A stretch of 64,000 nt of DNA, from positions 2,981,001 to 3,045,000 of the forward strand of contig NC_016791.1 in assembly GCF_000244875.1 (NCBI RefSeq), in the 5' to 3' direction. Made by a program: the position numbers and the translations under genes. The stretch is from Clostridium sp. BNL1100 (GTDB taxonomy: Bacteria; Bacillota; Clostridia; Acetivibrionales; DSM-1351). Shown in pieces: positions 19,701 through 26,870 of this stretch. Position 1 is the first letter of the stretch; every line of letters begins with the position of its first letter. Below the pieces are notes generated by a model. The model did not search any database, was not told the DNA's origin, and saw only the letters and a program-made list of their open reading frames with translations.

Positions 19701-22700
19701 ATACAACATCATTTTGGCTCATACCGTGGGAACAAATAAAATACTTTCGAAAATTAACTATACCACCATGCTCAATCATAACTCCTTTTGGCCTTCCGGT
19801 GGTTCCTGATGTGTAAATGATATATATAAGGTCATTCGGTGTATTCACATGTTCCGGATTTTCAATCTTCCCTGTATAAATCGCCTTGTCAAATAGGTCT
19901 ATCACCGGGATATTTGTTTCTACCGGCAGTTCTACTCTCCCCAAAAGGATCGCTTTGGACCTACAGTCTTCCAGCATATACCATATACGCTCCTCCGGAC
20001 AGTCCGGGTCTACCGGTACATAGGCTCCTCCTGCTTTGATGATACCATATATGCCAATAACCATCTCGATGCTTCTTTGGGTCAGGATAGCCACCTTGTC
20101 GTCCGGTTTAACGCCAAGCTTTCGAAGTTCGTATGCCAGTTGGTTTGCTTTTTCATTAAGCTCTCTATAGGTCATTTTTTCTTCTTCAAATACGACCGCA
20201 ATATTGTCCGGGGTTTTGCTTACCTGCTCTTCGAAAAGTTCCACCACCGTTTTGCCGCTCGGATATTCTGTGGCCGTGTCGTTGAAGGTCTCAATGACCA
20301 GTCTCTTTTCTTCTTCATCCAGCACACTCAGTTCACCGATCTTCCCTTCCGGATTTGCCGTCAGTTCGTCGACCAGATGGCTGAAGTGATTCATCATCCG
20401 TTCCACACTTCCCTGTTCGAACAGGTCGGTACAGTATTCCCAATTCATTGCATAGCCGTCTTCTGTTTCACTCATACTTAGGGAGAGGTCGAATTTGGCG
20501 ATGGTGTGTTCACTGTCTATGCTTGCCACCTCCAAACCCTTCATTTCGAAGTTTACCTGTTCGTTGTTCTGCAGGACAAACATGACGTCAAAAAGCGGAT
20601 TCCTGGAAAGGTCCCGTTGTATCTCTACCGATTCTACCAGTTCCTCAAACGGATATTCCTGGTTTTCATAGGCTTTCAGGGCACTTTCCCTGACTTCTTT
20701 CAAAAAATCCAGATATTTTTTATCTCCTTTGGGATATCCCCGCATTGCCAGTGTATTCACAAACATGCCCATCATATCTTCGGTATCTTTATGAGTTCTT
20801 CCCGAAATGGGACTGCCGACAACAATATCTTCCTGACGGCTGTATTTGCTAAGCAGTATCATCATCGTGGAAAGCAATACCATATATGAGGTTGCCCCTG
20901 TCTTCCGGCACAGTTCATCCACCGCTTTCTTCTGTTTAGCTGTCAGTATTCCGTTGATGCTGCTGCCTGCATAGCTCTGTGTCTGCGGCCTTAAGTGGTC
21001 CAGCGGTATATCCAGCATCGGAACCGAGTCTTTGAATACACCCTTCCAGTATTTTTTCTGTTCTGACAGGTCTCTTGTCCGCATCCATTCGCTGTAATCC
21101 TTGTACTGGACACGCAGCGGTTTTAATTGCTCTCCGTTGTACAGCATGGACAATTCTTTTGTCAGAATACTTATGGACATACCGTCGGAGATGATATGGT
21201 GCATATCGAACATGAGGATCGTTTTGTCCTCTCCTGTTTTTACTACTTTCACCCGCATCAGAGGTGCCTTTCCGAGGTCAAACGGACGCACGAAACCGGA
21301 CAGCAGGTTTTCTTCCTTTCTATCCGTCCATTCTTCATACTCTAATTCAATCCTAACTTCTTTAGCGATTTTCTGTACGGCTTCTCCATTCTCACTATGA
21401 AAGCTGGTGCGTAAAGCCTCGTGGCGTGCAGTTAGTTGCTCCAATGCAGACTTTATCCCATCAAAATCAAATCTTCCCTGGATTTCCAGTCCCACCGGTA
21501 TATTGTAGGTGATGCCCTCATCGCCCTTCTGGTTGATCAGGTACAATCTCTTTTGTGCCGACGACATGGGGTAGATTTCTTTTTCCTCTGCGGGTGGGAT
21601 TGGAATATATTCCTTTGATTTCGCTTCTTCCACTTCTTTGGCAAGAAGCTTGACGTTAGGAGCAGTAAATATGTCCATTAATAGCAGGCGGGCACCAGTC
21701 TTGGCTTCGATTTGGTTGACAACCCGGGTGGCACGCAGGGAATGACCGCCCATTTCAAAGAAGTTATCTTCAATCCCCACTGGGGTAATGCCCAATATTT
21801 CTTCAAAGATGCCTGCAATGGTTTCTTCGGTCTTGTTTCGTGGTGCAATATATTCCCGCCCGCTTGCTGCTTCCGGTTCCGGCAGGGCACGTTTGTCAAG
21901 CTTCCCGTTCCGTGTAACCGGAATAGTTTCGATCTGCAGGATATATGCGGGTATCATATATTCTGGCAGCTCTTTTCTAAGGCTATCTTTGATATCGCTT
22001 GCCCGGATTTCCTGATCCGATACTATATAGGCACAGATACTCTTGTCCCCGCTTTTCTCCTTGACCGTCACTACCGCATCCTTGACGCCGATTTGCTTTT
22101 TCAAGATACTTTCGATTTCACCCAACTCAATACGGAAACCTCGGATTTTTACCTGCTCATCGATTCTGCCCAAATACTCGATGTTCCCGTCCGGCAGCCA
22201 TCTTACCAGATCCCCGGTACGGTACATTCTACCTTTACCAAATGGATTTTTGACAAACTTCTCCGCTGTCAATTCCGGCAAGTTCAGGTATCCTCGGGCC
22301 AAGCCCACTCCTGCAATGCATAGTTCTCCTGGCATTCCGATACCGCAAAGCTCATTACCGTTCATTATATATGTTTGAGTATTGCTTATGGGTCTTCCTA
22401 TTGGTATATTATTATTTAAATTATATTTATCAATTGGATAATACGTTGCAAATGTTGTACTCTCAGTCGGACCATAAACATTAGATAAATTGACCCTGCT
22501 ATCACTATCCATCATCATTCTTACATGCTTCCCAGATGTTTTCTCTCCTCCAAACAATAAATAAATAAGAGAATTAAATATTTTATTATCAAAATTCAGC
22601 ATCTGATTATATAAAGCAGTTGTTATAAATATAGTATTGATTTTATAGGTATTAATTGTTTTTTTAAATAGTCTTGCATCTATAAGCACTGAATTGTCTA

Positions 22701-24726
22701 CAAGACATAACTTTCCACCATTTAGTACTGTGCCCCATACTTCAAAAGTAGATGCATCAAATGAGATTGCACCAGTTTGCAAAATGACAGTATCTTGATT
22801 TAATTCTATATAGTTCATATTTTTAACAAGGCGCACCACACTTATATTTTCAATCATAACCCCCTTTGGCTTGCCTGTTGTCCCGGAGGTGTAAATAATA
22901 TAAATAAGGTCATTGGGCATATTCACATGCTCAGGATTTTCAATCTCCCCTGTATAAACCTCACTGTCAAAAAGGTCTATCACCGGAATATTTGTTTCTA
23001 TCGGCAGTTCTGCTTTCCCCAAAAGGATCGCTTTGGGCTGGCAATCTTCCAGCATATATCTGATTCTTTCTCCCGGATAGCCAGGATCCATTGGTACGTA
23101 TGCTCCACCCGCCTTGATGATCCCTAAAATTCCAATGATCATCTCGATGCTTCTTTGAGTTATTATTGCTACTTTATCATCCGGCTTTACACCAAGTTCT
23201 CTTAGTTTATATGCTAGCTGGTTCGCTTTTGAGTTCAGCTCCGCATATGAATTCTCTTCTTCTTCATATACTACAGCAATGTTATTCGGTGTTTTGATTA
23301 CCTGCTCTTCGAACAGTTCCACCACCGTTTTGTCACTTGGATATTCCACTGCCGTATCATTGAAGGCCTCTATTACAAGTTTCCTTTCTTCTTCATCTGC
23401 TACACTCAGTTCGCATATCTTTTTCTCTGGTTTCGCAACAATTTGTTGTAAAAGCAGTTCCATTCTTCCCAGTAATGTCTGGATTTCCCCAGCAGCATAT
23501 TTGCGAGAATCATACATAATATTAAGCATTAACGCATCACGTATAACCGCACTAACGGAAATACTATAGTTTGTCTGCTCTCTGGAGCTCTCCACATCGA
23601 TTTTTCTTCCACTTATTCCTTTGTTAATTGATTCATCTACATAATAGTTCTCAAACACAAACAATGTCTTAATCAAATTACTACCAATTGCACTTTTACT
23701 TTGTACTTCTGCCAAGGAACAATAGTCATATTTCATACTCTCTATCGACTGTCTCTGCATTTGTTCCAGCAAATCTTTTGCTGTTGTGCTTTCTTCGCAT
23801 TTAACTCTGGTTGGTATCGTATTTATAAACAGTCCAACTGCCTGCTCAATTCCGTGTATATCAGCATTTCTTCCTGATACCACTTTGCCGAATACGACAT
23901 CGGTATTCCCGTTATATTTTTGCAGTAAAATGCCCCATACCGTTTCCACTAAGGTACTCATTGTTACATTCATCGAACCGCAAATCTTTTGCAATTGTCC
24001 GGTCAATTGTTTACTTATAGTATATGATTCTTCTCCAACCCGCTCTTTTGTATTTCCACTTTGCCCCAGAGGCGGTATCTCGGCAGCTTCATCATAATCT
24101 TCAAGCAGGCTCTCCCAGTATGAAAGTCCTTCTTCCTTATCCTGCTTTTCAAGCCAGTGGATATACTCTCCGTAAGATGCAATTCCTTTTTGCTCTTCCC
24201 TCACTCTTTCCTTCATAGAAGACAGTTCTTTTCCTTCTACCAGTGCTTCGTAATACTGCATGAAATCTCGGAATAACAGGGATAAACACCAACCATCCAT
24301 TATGATATGGTGTGAACTCCATAAAAGAACATGCTCTTCTTCCGACTTACGCAGAATTGTCATACGAAGCAGGCTATCTTTTTCCAAATCAAATCCTCGT
24401 TGAATATCCGACTGTTGAATTTTTGTAATTTCTTGTTCATTCATTTTCGACAGTTCAATAACATTGCATTCGATTTTCCTCTCATACAGTACAACCTGCC
24501 ACGGTTTGCTAACTTTTTTGTATAAAAACATTGTGCGCAATATATCATATTTCTCTGTTAATAATGATAAGCTCTCTTTTACCTTTTCTATATCCAGCTC
24601 TCTTGACATACAAAATCTGGTTTGAAAAATATAGCTTGTAGACTGTTCATGAACTAGACTATGATACAGCACCCCTTCCTGCATCGGTGTCAGTGGATAA
24701 ATGAATTTTATATTACCGTTAACCAT
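10726..24726 (-). CDS. hybrid NRPS-PKS, (C-A-PCP)x3-KS-AT-KR-ACP (first subunit)
   Basis: A 4666-residue first subunit. Three NRPS modules: C1 (HHIIMDG 139-145), A1 (about 455-950), PCP1 (Ser near 990); C2 (about 1050-1480), A2 (about 1490-1985), PCP2 (near 2012); C3 (about 2075-2500), A3 (about 2515-3000), PCP3 (near 3045). Then KS (about 3115-3540; QTACSTSLVA near 3285), AT (GHSLGEY near 3725, HAFHS near 3822, malonyl type), KR (GGLGGIG near 4275; Ser/Tyr/Asn present), ACP (LGAYSLHL near 4582). A-domain codes read by alignment to GrsA: A1 DAFFLGVTFK (closest to Ile), A2 DAYIIGDVCK (no match I know), A3 DAFWLGGTFK (Val). It starts with a C domain although no upstream NRPS exists, so an acyl starter or carrier-bound acid is expected. 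A good ribosome-binding site (AAGGAAGG) precedes the ATG. No epimerase or MbtH-like protein is present. Confidence 0.93.
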   Translation of the reverse strand: MVNGNIKFIYPLTPMQEGVLYHSLVHEQSTSYIFQTRFCMSRELDIEKVKESLSLLTEKYDILRTMFLYKKVSKPWQVVLYERKIECNVIELSKMNEQEITKIQQSDIQRGFDLEKDSLLRMTILRKSEEEHVLLWSSHHIIMDGWCLSLLFRDFMQYYEALVEGKELSSMKERVREEQKGIASYGEYIHWLEKQDKEEGLSYWESLLEDYDEAAEIPPLGQSGNTKERVGEESYTISKQLTGQLQKICGSMNVTMSTLVETVWGILLQKYNGNTDVVFGKVVSGRNADIHGIEQAVGLFINTIPTRVKCEESTTAKDLLEQMQRQSIESMKYDYCSLAEVQSKSAIGSNLIKTLFVFENYYVDESINKGISGRKIDVESSREQTNYSISVSAVIRDALMLNIMYDSRKYAAGEIQTLLGRMELLLQQIVAKPEKKICELSVADEEERKLVIEAFNDTAVEYPSDKTVVELFEEQVIKTPNNIAVVYEEEENSYAELNSKANQLAYKLRELGVKPDDKVAIITQRSIEMIIGILGIIKAGGAYVPMDPGYPGERIRYMLEDCQPKAILLGKAELPIETNIPVIDLFDSEVYTGEIENPEHVNMPNDLIYIIYTSGTTGKPKGVMIENISVVRLVKNMNYIELNQDTVILQTGAISFDASTFEVWGTVLNGGKLCLVDNSVLIDARLFKKTINTYKINTIFITTALYNQMLNFDNKIFNSLIYLLFGGEKTSGKHVRMMMDSDSRVNLSNVYGPTESTTFATYYPIDKYNLNNNIPIGRPISNTQTYIMNGNELCGIGMPGELCIAGVGLARGYLNLPELTAEKFVKNPFGKGRMYRTGDLVRWLPDGNIEYLGRIDEQVKIRGFRIELGEIESILKKQIGVKDAVVTVKEKSGDKSICAYIVSDQEIRASDIKDSLRKELPEYMIPAYILQIETIPVTRNGKLDKRALPEPEAASGREYIAPRNKTEETIAGIFEEILGITPVGIEDNFFEMGGHSLRATRVVNQIEAKTGARLLLMDIFTAPNVKLLAKEVEEAKSKEYIPIPPAEEKEIYPMSSAQKRLYLINQKGDEGITYNIPVGLEIQGRFDFDGIKSALEQLTARHEALRTSFHSENGEAVQKIAKEVRIELEYEEWTDRKEENLLSGFVRPFDLGKAPLMRVKVVKTGEDKTILMFDMHHIISDGMSISILTKELSMLYNGEQLKPLRVQYKDYSEWMRTRDLSEQKKYWKGVFKDSVPMLDIPLDHLRPQTQSYAGSSINGILTAKQKKAVDELCRKTGATSYMVLLSTMMILLSKYSRQEDIVVGSPISGRTHKDTEDMMGMFVNTLAMRGYPKGDKKYLDFLKEVRESALKAYENQEYPFEELVESVEIQRDLSRNPLFDVMFVLQNNEQVNFEMKGLEVASIDSEHTIAKFDLSLSMSETEDGYAMNWEYCTDLFEQGSVERMMNHFSHLVDELTANPEGKIGELSVLDEEEKRLVIETFNDTATEYPSGKTVVELFEEQVSKTPDNIAVVFEEEKMTYRELNEKANQLAYELRKLGVKPDDKVAILTQRSIEMVIGIYGIIKAGGAYVPVDPDCPEERIWYMLEDCRSKAILLGRVELPVETNIPVIDLFDKAIYTGKIENPEHVNTPNDLIYIIYTSGTTGRPKGVMIEHGGIVNFRKYFICSHGMSQNDVVFQFASLAFDATVYEMTMSLLIGARLCLCPVDVLKDTKLFEEYITKHNVTIAILPPQYLAQVNIQHFRTIITGGSETNQELVRTNSKHMRYSNDYGPTEATVCATHWACNPGEQVPKRVPIGKPIVNKQVYIMNSNELCGIGMPGELCIAGVGLARGYLNLPELTAEKFVKNPFGKGRMYRSGDLARWLPDGNIEFLGRIDEQVKIRGFRIEPGEIETQLLKHQLIKEAVVVAKEDSAGGKYLCAYYVSESELRLEELRGYLSGELPDYMIPSYFIHLDNIPLTNNGKIDRKALPEPDGNISTGILYVAPTNEVEEKMVTIWQEILGVEKVGINDNFFELGGHSLKATLLVSKIHKEFNAEIPLRQIFKLPTVKGLAAYIKSTDESIYSSIIPVGEKEYYPVSAAQKRLYILNQIEGAGKNYNMPFTIIMEGKLDTNRLEDAFRALIRRHETLRTSFEMVDGKPVQKVHREVEFKVDYFVSSEDNADEIVKVFIRPFDLSKAPFLRVGLIRIGNDRHMLMFDMHHIISDGISINILVREFPQLYKGQELVELKIQYKDFSQWQNELFRTGGIKKQEEYWLHRFEGEVPVLNMPTDYQRPLVQSFEGDRIAFEAGEEISQKLNSLAKKTGTTMYMVLLAAYNALLYRYTGQEDIVVGSPIAGRPHADLQDMIGMFVNTLAMRNYPTGEKTFNEFLAEIKESCLKAYENQDYQFEELVDKLNIKRDMSRNPLFDIMFVLQNASSTDIQVKGLKFIPQIVENRTSKFDITLNASERHGKIVFEVEYCTRLFRKGTIQRLSEHFINILNDIAADKNTKLSELNIITDEEKEEILYRFNNTKADYPKNKTVHEIFEEQVEKTPDNIAVVFEKSKFTYRELNDRANSLAWVLREKGVQPDTIVGIMAERSIEMIIGITGILKAGGAYLPIDPRYPQERINFMLKDSGTGILVTCNHLIGKIDFDGYIVNLNDSNIYVGNTLNLDKIGTPEHLAYVMYTSGSTGEPKGVMVEHRSVVRLVKNTNYIDFEENDSILQTGALAFDATTFEFWGALLNGLKLYIADENIILDPINLSDAIKKYNISTMWLTSPLFNQLSTQKPDIFVGLKKLLVGGDKLSPSHINAVRNVCPGLIITNGYGPTENTTFSVCFKIDKDYGQNIPIGRPINNSTAYILDKYNNLQPIGISGELCVGGDGLARGYLNSHELTEEKFVTNPFMPGERMYRTGDLARWLPDGNIEFLGRMDNQVKIRGFRIEPGEIEAQLLRNPSIKEAVVLENKNENGDGSLCAYVVAQTGCHMEDIKKELRKSLPDYMIPSHFVEIEEIPLTSNGKINKNMLPKPSDSVNTGVEYIAPKTDYEKVIANIWREVLHREQIGITDNFFDIGGNSLSIIRLSSLINEKLNGEFTGEISTTTLFQYPTISSLINYLNNGQKDVEDLNISKNSTVINKDVAVIGLSGRFPGANNINEFWENLKNGIESITYFTDDELREEGIEDALLNNPDYIKAKGIIKDPEYFDAAFFDYSPGDAKLLDPQIRIFHECVWEALESAGYDPYSYGGSIGLFAGASNNTVWQTLVSMYVNQSNTSYLFSNNQLADKDFLTTRISYKLNLRGPSLLIQTACSTSLVAVNVAYQKLLEGECDIALAGGVSVTLPHKNGYLYQEGMIMSRDGHCRSFDSEASGAVSGEGAGVVVLKRMEDALKDGDHIWAVIKGSRINNDGAGKVGYTAPSVEGQAQVIREACHFAEVSTETISYIEAHGTATALGDPIEIEALKKAFNTTKRNYCAIGSVKTNCGHLDTAAGVTGLIKTVLSLYNKQIPPSLHYKSPNPKIDFKNSPFYVNRSLRDWERKEYPLRAGVSSFGIGGTNAHVILEESPTTESTQESGGWYMLPLSAKTPGALDKLSKNFAEYMQRNQNINLSDLAYTMQVGRAQLKYRRVVVFQNLQDAVNQLNKNHTAEIAKPEHSKVVFMFSGQGYQYVNMLREFYESEQAFREEMDNCFCILEPMLTFDIKDILFPEDSSNNMEVTDTLVAQPLNFIIQYSLAKTLIKWGIKPEALIGHSLGEYVAACLAEVFTLKDALDLIVLRGRLMQQLPKGGMLSVVISETELKPLLSEEVSLAAVNSSSICVVSGSQESIDVLEKKLIKIGYECMKVPATHAFHSNAMSAMLPLFSDKLERIVLKKPKIPYISNVTGTWITAQAATNPEYWAEHTTGTVRFADGIGELLRKNCTVFIEIGAGRTLNTSVKLHEDCTPDILVVNLIRHSKEERGGQSRRLNISALFKSLPEEASDMSFILTQLGRLWCAGIKTDWKQFYKDKKRRKLPLPTYPFQRQRYWMDKNNSTDFKYMDNYKRREISEWFFVPSWRRANLSYSNKDFHTLKNILVFINYTEFSNNLVRSLESAVKKLTFVKIGTSFCQDKEIESGYFINPGKNTDYKNLFNELHKSENIPDTILYLWTLTEDNLHQPDLNKVNTAFDIGFYGLIYIAQAIGELNIPDQISINVVTNNMHLVSGEENINPEKAVIVGPIRTIPKEYSNIKCTGIDIEVPQEDKTKEQQTINCLLAEMAITDNDSLVAYRGKYRWIQSFNQIQLKECHGVPSRLRENGVYVITGGLGGIGLAISEYLAGTVRARLVLIGRTEIPPRENWDDYINSPEKDYKLAYKIMKIKELEELGAEVLPINADVSDNYQMSKAMSTIHERFGEVNGIIHSAGLPDGGLIQLRNRKTTDSIMSSKIQGTLEVNRFIEHNKLDFMIYCSSLSSIIAPFGQIGYCSANNFQDAFSQHQCNKGYTYTVSINWDTWKQVGMAVNLTCAHSSDNLENGILISEGIEVFKRILDSDLPDYLLAQVLISPYPLEVYLKRIWDTEREQYKIKSEENYNPEECMNLQDITSQSEIESKLTAILKEILGYPDIGRDDNFFDLGAYSLHLIQLRQRLKAVLNIDISIVSLYANTTISSLSRYLSKRDDVQDSITDEKSSDFVSKRRNKKNILLQREKRNEIHGRD

Positions 24727-24927
24727 TTATAATTAACCTTCCTTATATGATTTATCTTGAATTTGTAATAGTAGTTTAAACTCTGAAATACTTATATCAG
24801 TTACACCAAAACCAGATGCAGTTTTACAATTTCATTTTGCGATTTACAGTGTTGCATAATTGTTTTACTAGACTAAACATACCAATTTTCTTTACTTCTG
24901 TTTCACCCTAGGCCATATAACCCTCCC

Positions 24928-26067
24928 CTAAACTTTGGTATTTCTAAAGGCATTGGTGGCAATCAATATTTCGTGCATCTGAGTTGTGCCCTCGATAATC
25001 TCATTTATCCTGGCATCTCTGTAATATCTCTCAACAGGATATTCACGGGAGCAGCCATTTGCACCGTGAATTTGCACTGCAGCGTTTGAGGCCTTATTTA
25101 CCATTTTTGAAGCAAAATATTTTGCATTCCATGTCTCCATAATAGAGTCAGGGTCTCCTACATCTTTTAAATAGCCGGCATTAAGACACAACAGTCTTGC
25201 AGCTTTTATGTCGACAACCATTTCGGTTATCATTTGCTGTATCAGTTGATTCTGACGTAAAGGAGCTCCAAACTGTTTTCTTTTTCTGGAGTATCCCAAG
25301 GACTCTTCAAGGCATGCCTGCCCAAGTCCTACACAACCCCAAGCAACAGTATACCTTCCATAATCCAAACTATTCAATGCAACATGGGATAGACCAGTAC
25401 CTACTCTTCCCACAATATTTGTATCAGGTATACTGCAGTTTTCCATAAAAAGTTCAGCTACCATAGAAGCACGGCAACCAATTAATCCCGTGATAGGGTT
25501 CATTGAAAAACCCGGGCGTGTTCTCTCTACTATAAAGGCTGTAGCCTTGTCTTCACATTTAGCAAAAATGAGGAAAATATCTGCGACCTGTCCCATTGTC
25601 GTCCATTTCTTATGTCCGTTTAATATGTATTTGCCATCAGCACAAACCACAGTTGTCTCAACACTTTTGGCATCGCTTCCCACATTTGGCTCAGTCAGCC
25701 CGAAAGCTCCGATAACCTCACCTGAAGCCATTTTCGGGAGCCAATATTCCCTTTGTTCTTTTGTCCCCCACCGCAGAATAGCTAGTGCAACCATTCCATG
25801 AACTGTCAGGAGACCTCTGATGGATGAACACGCCCTGCCAACTTCTTCATTCAGAAGTCCTATAGTAATCATATCCATACCCAAACCACCATACTCCTTT
25901 GGTATCATTGAACCTAAATAGCCTCTATCTGCCAGTTTCTTAATCAGTTCAGGCGGAGTTCTCTCCTCCAGATCATTTTTTGCCGCATAGGGAACAATTT
26001 CTTTAGTTGCGAAAGTGTGAAACGCCTCCTGATTGTCCAACTGACCTTTTGTCAGTTCAATTTTCAT
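24928..26067 (-). CDS. acyl-CoA dehydrogenase, FkbI/ZmaE-like
   Basis: A complete 379-residue flavin-dependent acyl-CoA dehydrogenase. Visible family motifs are GAFGLTEPNVGSDA and NGHKKWTT (FAD and substrate region), RKRKQFGAPLRQNQLIQ, QIHGANGC and the C-terminal INEIIEGTTQMHE with the catalytic-type Glu. The pattern of HGMVALAILRWGTKEQ plus QIHGANGC is, from memory, like the dehydrogenases that oxidise glyceryl- or seryl-ACP in hydroxymalonyl-ACP and aminomalonyl-ACP formation (FkbI, ZmaE), not the fatty-acid degradation enzymes. It sits 30 bases after a matching ACP gene and 200 bases before the NRPS gene, so it should act on a carrier-bound acid for that assembly line. A role in desaturating an acyl starter is the alternative. 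Confidence 0.85.
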   Translation of the reverse strand: MKIELTKGQLDNQEAFHTFATKEIVPYAAKNDLEERTPPELIKKLADRGYLGSMIPKEYGGLGMDMITIGLLNEEVGRACSSIRGLLTVHGMVALAILRWGTKEQREYWLPKMASGEVIGAFGLTEPNVGSDAKSVETTVVCADGKYILNGHKKWTTMGQVADIFLIFAKCEDKATAFIVERTRPGFSMNPITGLIGCRASMVAELFMENCSIPDTNIVGRVGTGLSHVALNSLDYGRYTVAWGCVGLGQACLEESLGYSRKRKQFGAPLRQNQLIQQMITEMVVDIKAARLLCLNAGYLKDVGDPDSIMETWNAKYFASKMVNKASNAAVQIHGANGCSREYPVERYYRDARINEIIEGTTQMHEILIATNAFRNTKV

Positions 26068-26097
26068 ACTTTTACCCCCATAAAAATTATTTAACTC

Positions 26098-26349
26098 CTA
26101 TCCTTTATAACAGCCATTTTGCTTACTGCTGACAAAATCGGCAATAGCCTGGATAGACCTAAAATTATTTATATCAAGATCCTCGTTTTCCACTCTTAAC
26201 CCAAATTCCTTTTCCAAAAACATTACTAATTGCATCGCAAAAAGAGAGTTTACAAAGCCAAGAGCAAATATGTCATCATTATCATCTAATTCTTGCTTTC
26301 TAAAAAAACGATTAAGAAAAGTCTTTACTTTAATTTTTATTTCTTCCAT
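26098..26349 (-). CDS. free-standing acyl carrier protein, FkbJ/ZmaD-like
   Basis: An 83-residue carrier protein with the phosphopantetheine Ser in GFVNSLFAMQLV (about residue 36) and an acidic NEDLDINNF helix after it. The NSL variant of the usual DSL, together with FALGFVNSLFAMQ, is what I know from the carrier proteins of hydroxymalonyl-, methoxymalonyl- and aminomalonyl-ACP pathways (FkbJ, ZmaD). The frame also opens at a GTG at 26373, but no ribosome-binding site fits it; the ATG at 26349 overlaps the stop of a 12-codon frame that has one, so coupled translation from the ATG is preferred. The protein precedes the acyl-CoA dehydrogenase in the same operon. Confidence 0.85.
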   Translation of the reverse strand: MEEIKIKVKTFLNRFFRKQELDDNDDIFALGFVNSLFAMQLVMFLEKEFGLRVENEDLDINNFRSIQAIADFVSSKQNGCYKG

Positions 26350-26387
26350 TAATTTTTCTTGTATAATGAACACTTACAGAAATTCAT
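26349..26387 (-). CDS. 12-residue leader frame coupled to ACP gene
   Basis: ATG at 26387 behind AAAGGAAAAG encodes MNFCKCSLYKKN and stops in a TAATG overlap with the ACP start. It may only serve to bring ribosomes to the ACP start. A chance frame cannot be excluded. Confidence 0.25.
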   Translation of the reverse strand: MNFCKCSLYKKN

Positions 26388-26419
26388 TATACTTTTCCTT
26401 TCTTTTTTTTTGTAATCAG

Positions 26420-26870
26420 TACAGACGCTGTAGATTAGTTAATTTTTCTACAGCAGCTATTTGCCTGACTTTTTCCTTAGGATACTCTACCCACGGCGCT
26501 ATGTTGAGCGGAATTGTGCCCGTAGTATTTCTTGAATATGTCATCTATAGTTTCCTCTGGTGTATGATACCCTTTTATCACTTCAACCGTCATTTTCACT
26601 GGTACAGGATTCATAAAATGTACCAGATAGCATTTTCTGACCTCTTTAGCAAAGAAGCGATTTTGGTAATTGATATGCATGATGTATTGCCAAGAAAAAT
26701 GCATTTTACTTTACATATCCCGCTAATCTTCTCGTATATAGCCTTCTTTACCTGACAGTTTTAGTTGATTTTCCGGTAGAAATAAATACTGCTCCAATAA
26801 TATTACCTATTGCAGCAGCCTGTTGTATGAATGATAGATGTAATTTTGATAAACGGAAAATGTTAAACAT
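26420..26870 (-). pseudogene. decayed 3-hydroxyacyl-CoA dehydrogenase (FkbK/ZmaG-like) remnant
   Basis: Three pieces of a 3-hydroxyacyl-CoA dehydrogenase lie in order but in different frames. A 40-codon piece (26748-26870) holds a Rossmann-like AAIGNIIGAVFISTGKST. It is followed in another frame by KKAIYEKISGICK and GNTSCISITKIASLLKR (about 26640-26757). After a further shift comes HFMNPVPVKMTVEVIKGYHT (about 26525-26640), the conserved NPVPV substrate region. Beyond it a tail, IAPWVEYPKEKVRQIAAVEK, reaches a stop near 26420 and is not recognised. The full family length is about 280-300 residues, so much of the centre and the C-terminal domain are gone. Its place before the ACP and acyl-CoA dehydrogenase genes fits a lost third enzyme of hydroxymalonyl-ACP supply. 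Confidence 0.75.

Noticed and set aside
2081-24525. Many plus-strand frames of 60-200 codons opposite the megasynthases
   Set aside because: They are the antisense shadows of conserved NRPS/PKS motifs, lack ribosome-binding sites and show no protein-family features.
26477-26704. A separate 75-residue gene
   Set aside because: It contains only the HFMNPVPV segment of a 3-hydroxyacyl-CoA dehydrogenase, with neighbouring parts of the same family in other frames, so it is part of the pseudogene.
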